DNA of 64,000 bases, from positions 248,001 through 312,000 of the forward strand of contig JAGVVL010000025.1 of the NCBI GenBank assembly GCA_018287875.1, written 5' to 3'. Positions 11,173 to 22,930 of the stretch are shown here, piece by piece. The translations under genes were made by a program, and so were the position numbers. This stretch comes from Nigrospora sphaerica. Taxonomy: Eukaryota; Ascomycota; Sordariomycetes; Amphisphaeriales; Apiosporaceae. Numbering within the stretch: the stretch's first letter is position 1; every line of letters begins with the position of its first letter. The notes under the pieces were generated by a model. That model was given only the letters and a program-made list of their open reading frames with translations. It had not been told where the DNA came from and made no database searches.

Positions 11173-11183
11173 TTACGTAGCTT
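11173..11183 (+). promoter_or_regulatory. candidate primer-binding site, possibly self-priming
   Basis: The sequence after the LTR, TTACGTAGCTT, does not start with the usual TGG of a tRNA-primed element. Nine of its bases (11175-11183) are complementary to AAGCTACGT inside the LTR at 11061-11069. Fungal chromoviruses of the Tf1 type prime from the 5' end of their own transcript, so this may be a self-priming site; that is inference. Confidence 0.4.
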
Positions 11184-11210
11184 CCTCCTAAGCTCGACAC
11201 TGCTTTCGAA

Positions 11211-12478
11211 ATGTCGAACCGACCTACCGCACCTACCGATACCGAAGATCCCGGAGAACTACTCGCGAGCGTCCAGGACGATGCGTCTGGATGGCTACTA
11301 TACCTGCGCACGCTACATGGGTATATCTCGAACCTGGAAACCTCTTTAGCTGAAAGGGACTCTGCTCTAGCTAAAGGGACTCCTCCCTTGCCTCCGTCCG
11401 AATCGCCCTTGCAGAAAAAGAAGGGATAGTCCGCTACTAAGAGGGCCGCTCAGATAAGGACCAAAAGATCATCGTCGACCTCCGCGTCGAGAACGAACGC
11501 CTCCTCCAAGCCGCCCTCCCTACCGTACAGACACCCCCGACCGAACAGTCACCCCGTCCCGAACCTACCACTGAAGCGCCGGTAGATCATGCTCCGCGAA
11601 CGCTTACATCTGCTCCTGCCTCACGTTCCGAACCCACCTCCCTTAGTGAGAAGATCCCTGACCCAAAGGAGTTTGATGGAACTCGAAGCGACCTTCGGAG
11701 GTTCGTCCAACAAGTCCATTCGAAGATGGTCTCCAACGCCGACCGGTTCCCGTCCGCTGTTTCCCGCCTAAATTACGTCGCTAGCCGCTTATCCGGAAAA
11801 GCTTACGACCTAATCCTGCCCCGTATCCAACATGGAATCCCCCAGTTTACAGACTATACTAATATGCTGTCATACCTAGAAGAAGCCTTTGGAGACCCGG
11901 ACCGGAAGCAGAATGCTGAAAATAAACTATACAATTTAAAATAACGGAGCCTCGACTTCAGCGTCTTCTTCGCAGAGTTTGAGAGGCTCGCGTTGGAAAG
12001 CGAGGTCCCCGAAGCTGCCCTGCCCCCTCTACTGTCCCAAGGTGTGTCCCGAGAGATCCAGGACATGCTATTACATAACCCTGCCCCCACGAGAGAGTAT
12101 CGCGCGTTTGCCCGTCATCTTCAGACTCTCGATAACCGGTTCCGCCAGCACCAGCGGCAGGTCAACGGTCATAAAGGAACGATTAAGACTAACAGCATCA
12201 CCACCCCCGCCAGTCATAACGTGCCTCCCCGGAACGAACCCCGCCCGCCTGCTGCTAAGACCGACGCCGGTGATCCTATGGACTTAAGTCACTAACGTAG
12301 CCGCCCCCGCTCTCCGTCTGGTCGAAGAGAGAGAGGAGAATGTTTTCGGTGCGGCCATACAGGCCACATAGTCGCCTAATGCCCCGAACCTGACCTCCGA
12401 CCTGTCCGGTTCCGCCAGGCCTGTACTCCGAGCCCCCGAGGAAGCCCGCCCCCCACAATGTCCACGACCTTACCCACT
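11211..12478 (+). pseudogene. degenerate gag of the Gypsy element
   Basis: An opening frame from the ATG at 11211 runs to a stop at 11427. Gag-like coding then continues in another frame (11453 onward), implying a small indel near 11370-11400. That frame carries stops at 11942, 12293 and 12377, each explainable as CAA to TAA. The capsid-like part has the conserved region NYVASRLSGKAYDLILPRIQ. A CX2CX4HX4C zinc knuckle follows at 12341-12382 (CFRCGHTGHIVA, then a stop where Gln is expected, then Cys). Gag packages element RNA, and the knuckle binds nucleic acid. Confidence 0.85.
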
Positions 12479-12639
12479 CGTCAACTACCCACGCTCATTC
12501 GGTCCCCCCAGCCTATCTCCGCTACAGCCGCGTCTATTAACCGGTTCCAGGAGCCGCGCACCGAGAGCCCCCAGTCGTTAAATGGCGTGAGCCTGTATTA
12601 AGTCGCTTACAGGCTCCCAATCCCGGCGCCTTAACTCCG

Positions 12640-15600
12640 TTGCCCTTACCGATATCTGCCCGTTCCGTCCATAGCCTGTCTATCCGCGAAGAGGAAGATA
12701 TACGTGGAAAGCTCATGGTTTTACCTGCCACCTTGATTTCCGATGACTGCACTATACCGACTTACGCCTTAACCGACTCCGGAGCCGCCGCTAAAGCATT
12801 CATCGACCGCAGCTGGGCTGAAGCCCACGAGCTGCCGATGCGACCTTTACGGAGACCGTTCGAGATCGAGGTGATCGACGGTCGCCCGAGCGAGAGTGGG
12901 AAGGTTACCCACTTCGTCGAATGTTCGATGCGGATAAACGATCATCATGAGAAACGACTACGTTTCTTCGTAACCCAGCTAGCTTACTTCCCCGTTATCC
13001 TTGGAATCCCGTGGCTTAAGATGCACGACCCCCGTGTGGGTTTCGCGAGTCACACGCTCACGTTCGACAGCGAATTCTGTCGCCAGAACTGCAACATGCC
13101 AGAGAGACCTATGAAGGTCGTCGCCATGCATGACGTCCCTGCACGAGCCTGTCCGGAGAACCTGCCGAACCGTCCGGAGGCCTTATCCCGATAGGACGTT
13201 GCCCCGATCACCGCTCGCGCCTACTCAGCGTACTTAAGGAAAGGATACGCCGCGTTTCCCGTCACTGTCGAAGAGATCGACGAGCACTTATCCCAGAAGG
13301 CTAATCCGCCCCTGCCTGAGCAACTCCCGCTAGAACTGCGAGAATTCGAAGATGTGTTCTCGCCGAAAGAGGCAGAGAAACTACCACCGCACCGAGATCA
13401 CGATCACGAGATCAGACTAATGGAAGGGAAAATGCCCCCCTTCGGACCCCTATACGCTATGTCCCGCGAAGAACTGGCCGCACTAAAAGAGTGGCTATAA
13501 GAGAATCTCCGGAAAGGGTTTGTCCGACCCAGCTCGTCCCCGGCCGCGTCCCCTGTCCTGTTCGTTAAGAAGCCTAGAGGAGGGCTCCGTTTCTATGTCG
13601 ACTACCGCGCCCTAAACAACATCACTATTAAGGACCGTTACCCGCTGCCCCTAGTTAAGGAGACCTTAAATAACTTAAAGGGAATGAAGTATTTCTCTAA
13701 GGTCGACATCATTACGGCATTTAACGAGATCAGAGTTAAAGAGGGATAAGAATACCTGACCGTATTCCGCACCCGTTTTAGCTTATTCGAGTCGTTAGTT
13801 ATGCCTTTCGGACTAACTGGAGCCCCTGCCACATTCCAGAGGTTTATTAACGATACCTTACGACACCACCTGGATATCTGCTGCACTGCGTACCTGGACG
13901 ACATCCTAATTTATAGCCGGACCTGCGAGGAACACGTCGAACACCTACGAAGGGTGCTTCAAGCATTAAGAGAAGCTGGCCTGTTCGCGAAAATGTCGAA
14001 GTGCGAATTCTTTAAAACTGAGACCACGTTCCTAGGGATGATTGTTAGCTGCGATAGCTTACGTATAGACCCCGCTAAGATTAAGACAGTTAAGAACTGG
14101 GCCACCCTATCCTGCTTAACCGACGTACAAGCGTTTATCGGCTTTGGGAACTTCTACCGCAGGTTTATCCGAGACTTTTCGAAGATTGTTGCCCCGCTAG
14201 TCAACCTCATAAAGAAAGGGGTTGAGTTCGCTTGGACGGAAGAATGTGAGAATGCATTCGTTGCGTTAAAGAACGCGTTCATATCGGCCCCGATCTTAGC
14301 TCCCTTCGACTGGGAGAAAGAAGTGATTTTAGAGACCGATGCCTCGGACTACGTCTCTGCTGGTGTGCTGTCATAGTACGGAGACGACGGAATTTTACGC
14401 CCGGTTGCCTTCTTCTTAAAAAAGCACTCTTCGACAGAGTGTAACTACGAGATCTACGATAAGGAACTTCTAGCCATCATTCGTTGCTTCGAAGAATGGC
14501 GCCCTAAACTAGAAGGCGCGCTGTCGCCGATTAGGGTCATCACCGACCACCGGAACCTGGAATACTTCACAACGACAAAGTTATTAAACCGCCGACAAGC
14601 AAGATGGTCTGAATTCTTATCTCGCTTTAACTTTAAGATCATATACCGACCTGGGAAGCAAGGAATAAAACCCGACGCCCTGACTAGGAGGTCAGAGGAC
14701 CTACCTAAAGAGGGGGATGAACGACTGCTACATCAAAGTAGAGTCGTCCTAAAGAAAGAGAACTTCGAACCGTAAAGGAAATCAGTCCGCTTCGAGGAAA
14801 GCCCGACCCGAGCCAACGCCGTAACTAGATCGCAATCCGCTCCTGGCCGTCCCCTAGAACTAAGCGCCGTCGACCCAGACCCCCGGCCTGCTATTACACC
14901 ATCTCTATAACAAGAACGCCACGCCCTATTACTGCCGCCAGCTATTCAGAACCTCATAACCCGAGGATACGAGTCGGACAAGACCGTTCACTCCATCTTA
15001 AAGGCACTGCGCACCGGAAAACCCCGCCACCCCTTAATCTCCCTTGCCGAGTGCGAGGAACGAGCTGGTATGCTATACTACCGCGACCGCCTTTATGTCC
15101 CTGACCTGCCCGAACTACGCGCTGAACTGACTCGTTCATACCATGACACTGCCGTGGCTGGACACTTAAAAAGAGCCCGCACATACGAGACCCTGTCCCG
15201 AGATTACTACTGGCCGCGGATGTACGCCTTCGTAGAGCAATGGACTAACAACTGTCACACCTGCTGCTGGACCACTTCTTCCCGCGAAGCTAAGCAAGGG
15301 GTGCTCCGCCCGCTGCCTGTACCCGAACGAGCATGGCAAGACATTTCGATGGACTTCGTTGTACACTTACCGAAGAGTGACGGCTACGACGCTATCTTAG
15401 TCGTGGTCTGCCGCTTAACGAAGATGAAACACTTCATCGCCTGCTGAGACACCTGTGGCGCCGACGAGGTCGCGCGCCTATACCTAAATAACGTCTGGAA
15501 ACTGCACGGTCTACCGAGAACCGTAATCTCCGACCGAGGTCCCTAATTCGTGGGACGCTTCTGGGAACACCTAACCCACCGACTAGGTATTCAGAGCCTG

Positions 15601-16437
15601 CTATCGACTGCCTTTCACCCCGAAACCGATAGCCAGACTAAACGAGCGAACTCGTTCTTAGAACAGTACCTCCGCGCCCAAGTGTCGTACTTATAAGACG
15701 ATTGGAGCCGCTAGCTCCCCTTAGCTGAATTCGCGTTAAATAATGCCCTAAATGAGAGCATTAAGACTACACCGTTCTTCGCGAACTACAGGTTCCATCC
15801 GAGGATCGGGTTTGAACCACTGGACCCCGACCGCACCCCCGCCGCCCTAGATGCCGAGCGCGTCGCCCAGAAGATTCAGGAAGTCCACGAGATGTTGAAG
15901 TCTGAGATCTGTTTAGCACAAGCCCGCCATGAGGAATATGCCAACCGTAAGAGGCGCCCCGCCCGCCGATACCAAGTAGGCCAGAAAGTCTGGCTTGATG
16001 CCCGAAACATACGGACGAAACGCCCTCAAAAGAAACTCGATTGGAAGCAACTTGGACCCTTCACCATTACGAAGGTTGTGAGCCCGTACGCCTACCAGTT
16101 AAACCTACCCCCGTCTATGAGAAATCACCCGGTATTCCATGTTAGCCTACTCCGTCCTGATCCTGATGATCCTGCCCCCGGTCAAGTGCAACCACCGCCG
16201 CCGCCTATAGAGGTCGACGGCGTCGAAGAGTTCGAAGTCGAAGACATCCTGGATTCCCGTTTAGACAACCGAGGCGGAGGCCGAGGTTCCCGCTTAAAAT
16301 ACACCGTGAAGTGGGCTGGATACGACCAACCAACCGAGGAGCCTGCGGAATACGTCGCTAACGCCAGCGAGGTAGTGGCAAACTTCCACCGAAGATACCT
16401 AGAGAAACCGAGACCTATTAGCCTACGGAAGGCTTAG
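12640..16437 (+). pseudogene. pol of the Gypsy element with ten nonsense codons
   Basis: One uninterrupted reading register holds the aspartic protease (DSGA near 12775), reverse transcriptase ([20 protein letters not shown], the LPFG-type motif at 13801, YLDDILIYS near 13890), RNase H (TDASDY near 14338 and DHRNLEYF), integrase (HH-CC zinc region near 15140-15270, then a catalytic core) and a C-terminal chromodomain (about 16215-16420, [16 protein letters not shown]). In-frame stops lie at 13192, 13498, 13747, 14374, 14773, 14908, 15445, 15544, 15694 and 15712. Eight are TAA/TAG at probable Gln codons, one is TGA at a probable Arg codon and one is TAG at a probable Trp codon. The product is therefore non-functional as encoded. 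Confidence 0.92.
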
Positions 16438-16477
16438 CCGTCCGCCCTTCAGAACCGCGTCGATGGAACTCCGCCTT

Positions 16478-16490
16478 GAGGAGGGGAGTA
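16478..16490 (+). promoter_or_regulatory. polypurine tract before the 3' LTR
   Basis: A purine-rich stretch, GAGGAGGGGAGTA, ends two bases before the 3' LTR (16492), the expected position for the plus-strand DNA primer. Confidence 0.7.
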
Positions 16491-16491
16491 C

Positions 16492-16780
16492 TGTCACGGG
16501 GTGGACCGTGACAGACCGTACCGGCACAGGGCAGCCTCTGAGACATCCTAAACTGGCTACGGATTAGTCGTCCCGTGATGGAGTTCTGTCAAGACCGCTC
16601 GGTACGGACCTCCGTTAGGGATTTAGATAAGAAGTCTGCGACCGAGGAGACTTCAGTTGTAGCTCTTCAAGCTACGTCCTGTCCACCAAGCCTGACCTAT
16701 ACCGACCGAATAGGAACCTGGACCTATAGCATAGAACCTGAATCGACTCCGTTATCCGCCTGCCTGCCCGCTCCTTGACA
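16492..16780 (+). repeat. 3' LTR of the Ty3/Gypsy element
   Basis: 289 bp, same length and ends as the 5' LTR; one base differs on manual comparison. Confidence 0.95.
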
Positions 16781-16785
16781 GCGGA
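16781..16785. repeat. target-site duplication GCGGA, right copy
   Basis: Matches 10879-10883. Removing one copy with the Gypsy element rejoins the LINE reverse transcriptase in the same reading register. Confidence 0.93.
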
Positions 16786-18885
16786 GAGCCTTATAAAGAC
16801 CGGCTATATAAAGGCAGAAGAGGATAGGCGATAGGGGTGAGCCCTGCGGGACGCCTGCTAGGACTAGGATCTTATCCGATTCCTGGCTGTCGAAAAACAG
16901 CGTGGTAAATCAGTTAAACAGGAAGCTTCGGATCCAGTTGATAGTCTATATAGGGACCTGTAACGCGCGTAAGTTAATAAGGAGCCTTCTATAGTCAACG
17001 GAGTCGAAAGCGCCTGAGATATCCAGCGATAGAAGGGTTGCTGCACCTCTATGCTTCTAGGCTGTTCGGACTAGGTCTGTTAGCAGCCGTAAGGCCGTTT
17101 CTGTGGAGCGGCCCTTTCGGTTCCCTATCTGTTTGTCCGGGAGCAGCCCGTTTTTTTCCACAAAGCTAGCTAGCCATTACGCTAGCAGGCTCTCGATCAC
17201 CTTCCCCATGGTGTTAAGCAGCGCGATAGGTCTCCATCCGCCGGCTTGGTGGTACTCGTTTGGCTGCTTTCCTGGTTTCCAGAGGATAACAGTCACTGCT
17301 TTACGGAACGCTGTTAGATAGTATCCTATACGCTAGCATGCTTCCGCTAGGGAGGCTAAGGCCTGGAAGAGGGGCTTTCCTAAGCGCTTAAGGAATCCGT
17401 TTGGAAGCTGGTCTAGCCCAGGTACTTTCCACTGGCCTGCCTTACTTAAGACGTCTTAGACCTACTCTGCTATCACCTCGCCGTCGATATCGAGAGGCGC
17501 TGCGAGCCGGTTTATTATACGGAAGCCGGTATACATGGCCTTAAGGAGAGGGTAAAACCTCTCTTAGAAGGCCTCCGTTTTCTCCTTATAGGTTATTGCT
17601 TTGCCTCGCAGTGTGTGAAGCGTGGGGACAGCTGGAGGTAGCGGCGGTGCGGCTCCTTCGGTTCTGGCCTATCTCGCGATGTTCCAGACGCCAGCTGGCT
17701 AGCTAGAGGCCTCGTGAAGCATGTTTCTCCAGGTCGCTGTCTTTGCAGTGCGGATCGTTTTCTTTTTCGCAAGGGATGCTTACCGAAGAGCTCGCTAGGC
17801 TGCGTCTATCCTATCGGATAGCCATATTCGCTAGGTCCGTCTCTCCTCCTTTATAGCTTCTTTTGTTTCATAGTTCCACTATACCTTGCCTCTCCCCTTT
17901 AAGTAGCGGAGGGGGGCAACTAAGTCAGCTATCTAAGTTAGCTCCTTAATTAACGTTTCGGTGTATCTGTCGATTTCCTCCGGTGTCTCGAGTAGCCCTG
18001 GCTACGGAAGGTGTGTCGCCTCGGCCTTCGCTTGGTTATAGTCAGCTGTTTTCCAGCTACGCCGTGGCTTATTCTGGGGGTCGTTTTGAGGTCCAGCTAT
18101 ATGTATCACCTACGGGAGGTGATCGGATCCAGCATATAGGGCATACCCGTCGTAGGCAGCTCGGAGATCGTCCGTGGCCCACGCTAGGTCGATCGTGGAG
18201 TCCATGCACCCTCTTCGAGTCCATGTCGGTGTTCCAGGGGGGGTGATAAGCTGGAGTCTCTAAGATTCTGCTAGCTAAAGCAGCTTATCGGCTGCCTTAT
18301 AAGGTCGGACGTTGTATCCTCCCTAAACGGGGTGGTGGACGTTAAAGTCTCCTACAAGGACTGTTCGTCCTAGCTAGGGACCGGTAAGGAGGGCTTCGAT
18401 AGCTGGCAGGTCTGATCTGCTAATCGATTTAAGAGGAGGCGAGTATACACAGATGACTATTATAGGACCATCTGGCAGCTAGATCGTGATATTGCACCTA
18501 TCTGACTACGCCTTATAAGTCCACTACGTAAGGGGGTGCTTCTTATTAATGTAGATACAAGCCCTGCCTCCCTCGGCGGTATAGAGAAGGTAATACAGGG
18601 AGGATCTCGGGCAGTAGGTGGTCGGTATATGTGGGTTTCTCCAGGACTCTTAGATAGCTAGGATATCGTACTCTTCGGAGATGGCATCGACTGCCAGGAT
18701 CTATGCTTTCTTGCTTTTCTGCGTGTTCCAGTGTAGGATCCTTAGCGCTGTCATGGTCGAGTGTGGATGCTGTTTAGTGTTGACTCCGGCGTTTCGATGT
18801 CCATGTCGTCTGTCTCTTCGTGGGCTCTGCTGCGGGCTCTGCCAGTGCTTCTAGTGCAGCAGCTGGTTGCTCGACGCTTCCGCGG

Positions 18886-19260
18886 CTATACTATCTGCCA
18901 GTCCTTGGCTGTTGGCTTAAGGGGTTTATATGAGGGCAGTGCGAATCCCTTCGGTCTCGTGATATAAGCAGCCTTAGCGATCTGGACCTGCTCCTGGCGG
19001 ACTGGACACTCCTTAGACCACGTAGTGTGTGGTCCTCGGTATGCTGGATAGCAATATCGGCTCTGGTTCTCCTTTTCCGGGCATTCTTTTTCCTTATGCT
19101 TAGTCGAGGAGCAGAGCCCGCATCGTCGTGTATAGCGGCAGACTCGGGCAATGTGTCCATATCGATAGCAGCGGTAACACTGCTTAAGCTGCGGATCGTA
19201 GCGAACAGGAAGCCGTCTTCCGAATCGACCCCCAAGCGGACCGCTTCCAAACCATGCTTC
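18886..19260 (-). pseudogene. LINE ORF1 (gag-like) zinc-knuckle fragment
   Basis: Reads QLKQCYRCYRYGHIARVC followed by a second knuckle, CGLCSSTKHKEKEC. A third, CYPAYRGPHTTWSKEC, has lost a cysteine to Tyr, consistent with G-to-A decay. The frame stays open to a stop at 18886. The N-terminal part of ORF1 is absent. Confidence 0.8.
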
Positions 19261-22200
19261 GTGGCCATTTGATGACGGGACGGGCAATGGCACCGGCCTC
19301 ATTGAGCTTTGAGGTGGTGGCCCGGGCAGCTTTGTTCCTGCAGAAGGACCTCGAGGCGCTTACATACGTTCCTGCAGTAGACGAGCTCATCATGAAGGCC
19401 CCGATCGGCCAGGACACTGACAAGGAGATTATTCTCACGCTAAAACGCATGCAGGATGCAGGCCCTTCGTGGTCGTTTTCCATCACCACCCGCACCATTG
19501 GAGCCCAGACGGGACCCTTGGAGCACACGATCGGTCAAGTTCACCTCAAGAGACGAGATGATGCCCGAACTGACCGGGAATTTACCCGGTTCGAGTCCCT
19601 CGTCGGTCTCCGAAGATGCGACGAGATCATTAACCACCCCGAGGCGGAGACGATGCGAGGAAAGCACATCTATCGAGCTTTTAGTACAATGGTAAGCAAC
19701 AAATTCAGGCCTCAGTTGCCCCAATTCAGCACGGGAAGCTCCAGTCGTGCTCCCGCTACCCCTGCTGTTTACTGTTTTTGGCCAGAGTACTGACTTGTCG
19801 CGTTGGAAGGTCAATTACGGAGAAGTCTTCCGCGGTATCAAGAAGGTGTCATGCGTGGACAAGGAAGCGGCGGGCACCGTTGTGATGACCCCCGATCCAC
19901 AAGATCCGGCCGACCAGCGACTCTGCGACACGCCCATGACGGACAGCTTCATGCAGTTTGCCGGGTTCTTGGCCAACTACTTCAGCAATGACGACACTGC
20001 CGAGTTCTTCGTCTGCCACAAGGTTGACCACATCGAACTGGGCGGGCTTTTCAGCCCGGATCCGCAAGAGTGGACCGTCTATGCCACGATGAGCGACCAA
20101 ACAGAAAAGTCGGTTGATGCTTACGTGTTCGAGGCCGCGAGCGGCAAGATGGTCATGGCAGCGTTCGGACTCCGGTTCGCCAGGTTAAGTCTGGAGGCGC
20201 TAAATGGGATCTTGAGGGCTGTCTCGTCGACCGCCACCGGCCCGGACGGGGTTTCGCTACCTTCTGCGAGCCCTTCAACATCCACTGCCAACCAGTCATC
20301 GCCTGCTTCGGCGACAGCTACCCCGGTCAAGACACCGGCCAGTAGCCGCAGTCAAGTCTACCAGGTCCTCGCCGACGTCACCGACACGCCGCTGGCAGAG
20401 ATCAAAGAGGACAGTACGCTGGAAGAGCTTGGAATCGACTCGTTGATGGCGACAGAGGTTCTCAATGACGTCCGCTCAGTCCTTGGCCTGACGATTGATG
20501 TGTCGACTTTCTTGTTCTTTCGCAACGTTCAGGCCATGGTGGTGTACGTGGATGAGAAGCTCGGTGTCAGCAGTGACGACAGGCTTGAGAACTCCGCGTC
20601 CTCACAAGGAGGCGACACCCCAGCCAGTGGAAGCGATGTCGGTACTGCTGACCACGTCGAAAACGCACACCTACCTCAAGGTCCTACCATCGCGTCAGCC
20701 GTCGAAGCTTTTAAAGAAACGAGGCTTACATACGACCGATTAGCCACAGAAACCAACGCTGTCGGCTTCTGGGAGCAAGCCTATCCCCACCAGGCGCGTC
20801 TCATTCTCGCCTATGTCGTGGAGGCCCTGGCGCAACTCGGATGCGATCCCAAGGCGCTGAGCGAAGGCGACTTCGTTCCGCAGGTACAGGTACTGGATAA
20901 GCACAAGCAGCTGCTGCGGCAACTGTACCGCATCCTCGAGGACGGGCAACTCGTGAAGCCAGGCGGTCTTTACCGTAGCAGCAAGCCCGTGGATCCCACG
21001 CCGGCCGAGTCCATCTACCAGCAAATCATCGACCTCTACCCACAACACGCCAACGTGAACAAGATTGTGCGGGTCACGGGGTCCCAAATGGCGGCCTGTC
21101 TCACGGGGGCGAAGGACGGGATCCAGCTCCTGTTCGGGGATCGCACGACGAAGAAGATGATGGAGGAACTGTACGAGTACTGGCCGCTACTGCGGGCGCC
21201 CACGTTGCTTCTGGGCGATTTCCTCGTCAAGGCGCTATCGAGAGCGACGGGCACGGGCAAGTTCCGCATCCTCGAGGTCGGGGCCGGCACGGGCGGCACG
21301 ACGAGGCACCTGGTGAAGGAGCTACGCCGGCGCGGGATCCCGTTCGAGTACACATACACGGATGTCTCGGCGTCGCTGGTGGCAGCGGCACGCAAGCAGT
21401 TCGGCAGCAGCGGCGCTGACGACATGCGATTCGAGCGGTTGGACGTTGAGGCGCCGGTGCCGGCGGAGCACGAGGGCGCGTTCCACTTCGTCCTGTCGAG
21501 CAACTGCGTCCACGCGACACGCGATCTCGACGTCTCGCTGCACCACCTGCGGCGGCGGCTGCGGCCCGACGGCGCGCTGGCCCTCATCGAGTGCACCGAG
21601 AACATGGCCTGGCTCGACGTGACGTTCGGCCTGCTGGACGGCTGGTGGGCCTTTGCCGACGGCCGCACGCACGCCCTCGTCGATGCGACGCACTGGCAGG
21701 GCCGCATGCGGGCGGCCGGTTTCGCCGAGGTCCTGTGGTCCGACGGCGACGTGCCCGAGGCGCGCTCGGTTCGCGTGATTGCGGCTTTTCCGGGCGGGGA
21801 GCACGCGGCACCGTCGGCGGCGTCCGTCAAGCACCAAGTCGACGTCGCCATCGAGACGGTCGTGTACAAGAAGGTCGGAGATTTGGCCATCGAGGCGGAT
21901 ATCTATTACCCCGTGGGCGGGGAGCTTCCGCGCGGCAAGATGCCCATTGGTGTGTTTCCTTTCCCCTTCCCATGTCCTCTCCCTCTTGTCCCCTGTTTGC
22001 TGACTACCGACCAACGCAGCCCTTATGATCCACGGTGGCAGCCACATACTCTTCACGCGCAAGGACATCCGGCCCGCGCAGACGCGCCTCCTGCTGCAGA
22101 TGGGCTTCCTGCCCGTGAGTCTCGACTACCGGCTCTGCCCCGAAGTCACGCTGCCCGAGGGTCCCATGGTCGATGTTTGCGACGCGCTGGCGTGGGCGCA

Positions 22201-22930
22201 GCACGTGCTGCCGACGCTGGCGCTGCCGCGACGCGGTCTTGCCGTCGACGGGGAGCGCGTCGTGGCCGTCGGGTGGTCGTCGGGCGGCCAGCTGGCCATG
22301 TCGCTCGGCTGGACGGCGCCGGCACGGGGGCTGTGCGCGCCCGCCGCCGTGCTGGCATTTTACAGCCCGACCGACTACGAGGACGCGTGGTGGCGGTCGC
22401 CCATCGCGCCGCGCGGCGTACCCGATGACGGCAGCGCCTACGACGTGCTGGCGGGCGTCGACGCGGCGCCCCGCGCCGGCTACGGCCTCGTCGGCGCCTG
22501 GGAGCCGCTGGGTGACGCGCGTGTCGTCGCCGACGCCCGCTGCCGCCTCGTCCTGCACGCCAACTGGAAAGCCCAGACGCTGCCCCTGCTCCTGTGCGGC
22601 CTGCCGTGCCGCGCCCGCGCCGACGCCGCCGTCGACTGGCACCGCCTCGCGCAACCGGCCGCCGACGCCGTCGTTGCCGTCAGCCCCCGCGCCCACGTCC
22701 GCCTCGGCGCCTACCGCACCCCTACCTTCTTCGTCCACGGCACCGACGACGACCTCGTCCCCTGGCAGCAGACGCGCGCCACCTACGACGCCCTCGTGGC
22801 CGCCGGCGTCGACGCCGGCCTCGCCCTCGTCGACGGCGCCCCCCACATCTGCGACCTAAGCAGCGACCCCGCGTCCACTGGCTGGCAGGCCGCGCTGAGG
22901 GGGTATGAGTTTCTCAGGTCGTTTGTCTAA
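19254..22930 (+). pseudogene. 5'-truncated non-reducing polyketide synthase (PT-ACP-CMeT-esterase/TE)
   Basis: Exons 19254-19691, 19810-21949 and 22020-22930 (introns 118 and 70 nt, canonical sites, phase kept) form an open frame of 1162 aa. Domains: PT (product template) with its catalytic His in GHLMTG at residue 5 and Asp in MTDSFMQ at 191; ACP with GIDSL (Ser357); C-methyltransferase with EVGAGTGGTT at 635-644; and a C-terminal HSL-type alpha/beta hydrolase with HGG at 864-866, GWSSGG (Ser946), HGTDDD and a final His in APHIC. This PT-ACP-CMeT-TE order is that of fungal NR-PKSs making methylated orsellinic-type acids such as DMOA. SAT, KS and AT are absent: sequence left of about 19260 is LINE. 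Without KS/AT the protein cannot make a polyketide. The ATG at 19254 lies in LINE-derived sequence. No stops or RIP-like decay are seen in the PKS part. Confidence 0.88.

Larger units (their letters stand above)
10884..16780 (+). mobile_element. Ty3/Gypsy chromodomain LTR retrotransposon (chromovirus), nested in the LINE
   Basis: A complete 5,897-bp element: 5' LTR, gag with a zinc knuckle, then pol in the order protease, reverse transcriptase, RNase H, integrase, chromodomain, a purine-rich tract and the 3' LTR. The GCGGA target duplication flanks it. Gag lies mainly in the frame of 11453-12380 and pol in the -1 frame relative to it (12640-16437). Pol has no frameshift but ten in-frame stops; gag has stops and one frameshift near 11370-11400. 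The copy cannot encode its own proteins. The near-identical LTRs indicate recent insertion, so most coding damage is later than or close to insertion and is RIP-like. Confidence 0.95.
16781..19260 (-). mobile_element. 5' part of a Tad-like LINE (gag knuckles, endonuclease, RT to motif B)
   Basis: Minus-strand order from the right: tandem CX2CX4HX4C zinc knuckles of an ORF1/gag product (about 19179-19090, with a third, damaged knuckle after them); an apurinic-type endonuclease with GDFNVHHP at 18352-18329; and reverse transcriptase with GVPQGSPLSPILF (motif B) at 16855-16817. The frame has many TAA/TAG stops and is dead. The element begins inside ORF1, so it is 5'-truncated, the usual outcome of target-primed reverse transcription. 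Together with 9469-10883 the LINE remnant totals about 3.9 kb. Its right edge abuts the PKS PT domain. Confidence 0.85.
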
